Shown: piece after piece, positions 39,709-42,500 of the stretch
Numbering within the stretch: the first letter of the stretch is position 1
Layout of the letters: each line of letters opens with the position of its first letter
DNA from: Anaeromyces robustus
Lineage: Eukaryota; Neocallimastigomycota; Neocallimastigomycetes; Neocallimastigales; Neocallimastigaceae
Reading direction: 5' to 3'
DNA: 42,500 nucleotides
Assembly (NCBI GenBank): GCA_002104895.1
Contig: MCFG01000349.1
Location: forward strand, 15,001-57,500
Made by a program: the position numbers and the translations under genes
The notes under the pieces: model-generated
The model's database searches: none
What the model saw: the letters and a program-made list of their open reading frames with translations, nothing else
What the model was told of the DNA's origin: nothing

Positions 39709-42500
39709 ATTGAAAAATTAAAACTTTTAATTTACGAAATTAAAATTGTTATAAAAAAAATTTCACTATATTACCATAACTAATTACCTGTATTTTTAAT
39801 AATTTTATTCTTTTTTAATATTATTATTTAAACGATATTTAATATTGCTTTCTTTTTTAAAAAAAAAAAAACAATTTGGAAACACTTCAAATAAAAAAAA
39901 AATATAATACAATATTTTATTATGACTGCGTTTATTTTATATTATATTTTAATTTAGCTTTTACTTCTTTTTATTTATAAAAAAAACTTTTTTTTCATTA
40001 ATTCTGAATATATAAATATTTTCAAATAATTTTTTACTAATTTTTTATTTATTAATTCCTTTTTTTAAAAAAATAAAAAAAGATAAATAAATTTAAACAA
40101 ATTATACAATTTTTTCTTTAAAATTTACAAATATTAATTGATTTTTTAGTAATATAAAATTTAAAATTAAATGTAAAAAAAAATTAAAATAAAGGGAAAA
40201 AATAAATATTTATACTTTTTTTTAAATATTTAATTTTCATTCATTATATTTAAATATATATATAAAAGAATTTTAAAAAAAAAAATTAAAAAATAGAATT
40301 ACGATAATCAAAAAAAAGAAGAAAAAAAAAAAAAAAAAAAAAAAACAGAAAAAAAATATTTTACGTGATACTTTTCAAAAGTATGTTAATTCTTTAATAT
40401 TTATTAATATTGATAATATATTATCATAATATATTTTTAATATATTAATAATATAAACTAGTATATTAAATAAAAATAAATTGTTTATATAAACATTAAT
40501 GATGCATGCTATAGAAATAATTTATATTATTTATAATATATTATAATATAAATATTTGATTTAGTCCTATATATTAATAAAAATAATTCAATTTCTTTAT
40601 AATGTATTTATTATATAAAATAATGTTATATATTTTAAATTTAATTAAAAATAAACTTTTTTTAATATAAAAAATAAGGTAAAAACTATTATATGGAAAA
40701 AAATATTTAATTTTAAATAATTTGAATATATTTAAATATATAATAATATAATTTTAGTTAGTTATAATAAAAAAATTTTTATGGTTATATATTAATATCA
40801 ATTATATATACCTACCAATAAAATTTTTATATTTTGAAATGTTTTAATTATATGAAAAGGCATTTATTATATTTAATAATATATTACAATATAATGTAAT
40901 ATATTTTGTTATGTTACCAATATATAAAATTTTTTCCATTATTATCTGTCAATAAGGAAATATATATCCAAATAATTAAAAAAAAACAATCTAAAAAAAA
41001 ATAAAAATTTTCTTAGCATTCATTTTTATAAAAAATAAGGTTTTTAATAGTAAATCTATATAATATAATAGTACATATATATAATATAATATTATTATAT
41101 GGTAATAAAAGGATATAATATATTCATAATATAAATAGAAACAATAAAAATATTTTATTAATGAATTTTTATAGAATAATTTTAATTATTAAAAAAAAAA
41201 AATTAATAATTAATAGTTATTTTCATTATTTATTTTCTTATTTTTTATTTATTATTATAAAATTTAAATTTTTAATGATTAATTACCATTAATATAATAC
41301 TAAATTATTTAAAATTTATTATGAAAATATATTATTTATAAAAATATAATACATAATATATTAAGTCCAAATAGTTTTCTTTTTTCTTTATTATTTTATA
41401 TATATATATATTATTAATAATTATTAAGCCATAATAATAAAATTAATTATGATATATTAATAATTTAATTATAATTATTTAATGATTTATATATATGATA
41501 TATAAAAATTATTAATCCTTTATAGAAATAGACTTTTTAAATTAAATATAATTTAATAAGATTTTTCATCCTATAAAACAAACTTCATTTTTTCATGTGG
41601 AATTTAACAAAAAAAAATTGGTTAAAAAAATATTATAACATTTTAAGATATATAAATACAAATTATTATTAAATATAATATAGAATAGATTAAAGTATTA
41701 TAGAAATAATTTTAAGAATTATTAAAATAATTATATATATATATTTTATTATTTTTTATTTATATTTATATTTTTACCATTTTTATAAGTAAATATATAT
41801 ATAAATAATATATAATATAAATAACATATAAACAGAAATTTTAAAATGAAATATATTTTCAACACATAAAAAAAAAAAAAAAAAAGATTATCTTTCTTAT
41901 TTATTATCATAGCAATAATTATTAATATGAATTTATGATAAAAATACTAATAAATAATTAAAAAATTAAACTTTATATTAAACTATTTATTTTATTATTA
42001 TTACTATTATTTTCATATAAATAAAATTCTATATATATGAAAGATTATTTTAATAATAAGTATGTAAAAAAAGTTAAAAATAGTTATAGTATAAACTAAA
42101 TTATAATTAAATGACATTTATTGATATTTTGGAAGTTTTTATATAAATTTTGAAACAAAATTATAATATAATTATTATTAAATAATATTAAACAATGAGA
42201 ACTAAAAAAATATTTTGACAGCAATCTAAATGAATTAATAACAAATAGTTTTATTTCATAACCTTTTTTATATTATATATCATCATAATTATGATGCAAA
42301 ATAAAGCATTTATTGATAGCCAAGATTTTATAATTTACTAAATATATATATAAGTTATAAACATAAGAATGAAATTAAATATAACAAACAATACATTAAT
42401 CTAACTGTTAAAATATGTTAAAATTATTAATTAATATTCTTATTATTTATTATTTACTATTTATTACTTATTATTTATTATTTATTATTTATTATTTATT
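39709..42500. other. A+T-rich right flank, no gene seen
   Basis: It contains the upstream region of the homeodomain gene (right of 39708), an A tract near 40320-40345, and from about 42440 to the edge a TTATTTA heptanucleotide-type repeat that runs off the window. I find no coding frame or RNA gene. Confidence 0.65.

Overview
The window looks like nuclear DNA of an anaerobic gut fungus (Neocallimastigomycota). The case rests on extreme A+T richness with long gene-poor stretches, AAT-encoded asparagine runs, TTTA/AAAT and AAT microsatellites, short GT-AG introns, and above all a secreted CotH-family protein of the type abundant in these fungi. Dictyostelids share the base composition and Asn runs but fit the CotH gene less well. 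The genus cannot be told from this sequence. Layout: 1-1656 (minus) is the 5' three exons of a CotH protein that runs off the left edge. 1657-7893 is a 6.2 kb A+T desert with inverted repeats, an almost perfect 56-nt palindrome, two small coding-like islands and a 180-bp TTTA array. 7894-10317 (minus) is a secreted or membrane-anchored Ser/Thr/Asn-rich protein with a 45-Asn run. 11711-13162 (minus) is a DHH/DHHA2 exopolyphosphatase (PPX1-like) with an organelle-type N-terminal extension. 13682-15573 (minus) is an eight-exon gene that I could splice fully in frame: the ADAT3/TAD3 subunit of the tRNA wobble adenosine deaminase. 17080-18327 (minus) is an intronless acyltransferase-3 membrane protein. 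18328-21878 is another desert with a 168-bp AAAT array. 21879-35475 (plus) is the main object of the window: a single gene of about 47 exons. 37575-39708 (minus) is an Asn-rich homeodomain transcription factor, probably with a tiny first exon. The right end is A+T desert. The plus-strand gene is not apparent from open reading frames because no MATH exon is longer than 173 nt. Splicing by eye gives one uninterrupted frame of 2,716 codons including the stop. It encodes 15 tandem MATH (meprin/TRAF-homology) domains, each built from the same three exons (phases 1-2-1-1), followed by one intronless exon with about nine ankyrin repeats. It has no signal peptide or obvious enzyme domain, so it looks like a giant intracellular binding scaffold. 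I do not know a described protein with this layout, though I could not search. The genes do not form an evident pathway: they are neighbours, mostly on the minus strand, with housekeeping functions (tRNA editing, polyphosphate turnover, transcription) beside lineage-specific surface and scaffold proteins. I found no tRNA, rRNA, CRISPR array or recognisable transposon. Exon boundaries are my own reading of GT-AG sites with frame and family conservation as the test; they have no transcript support.
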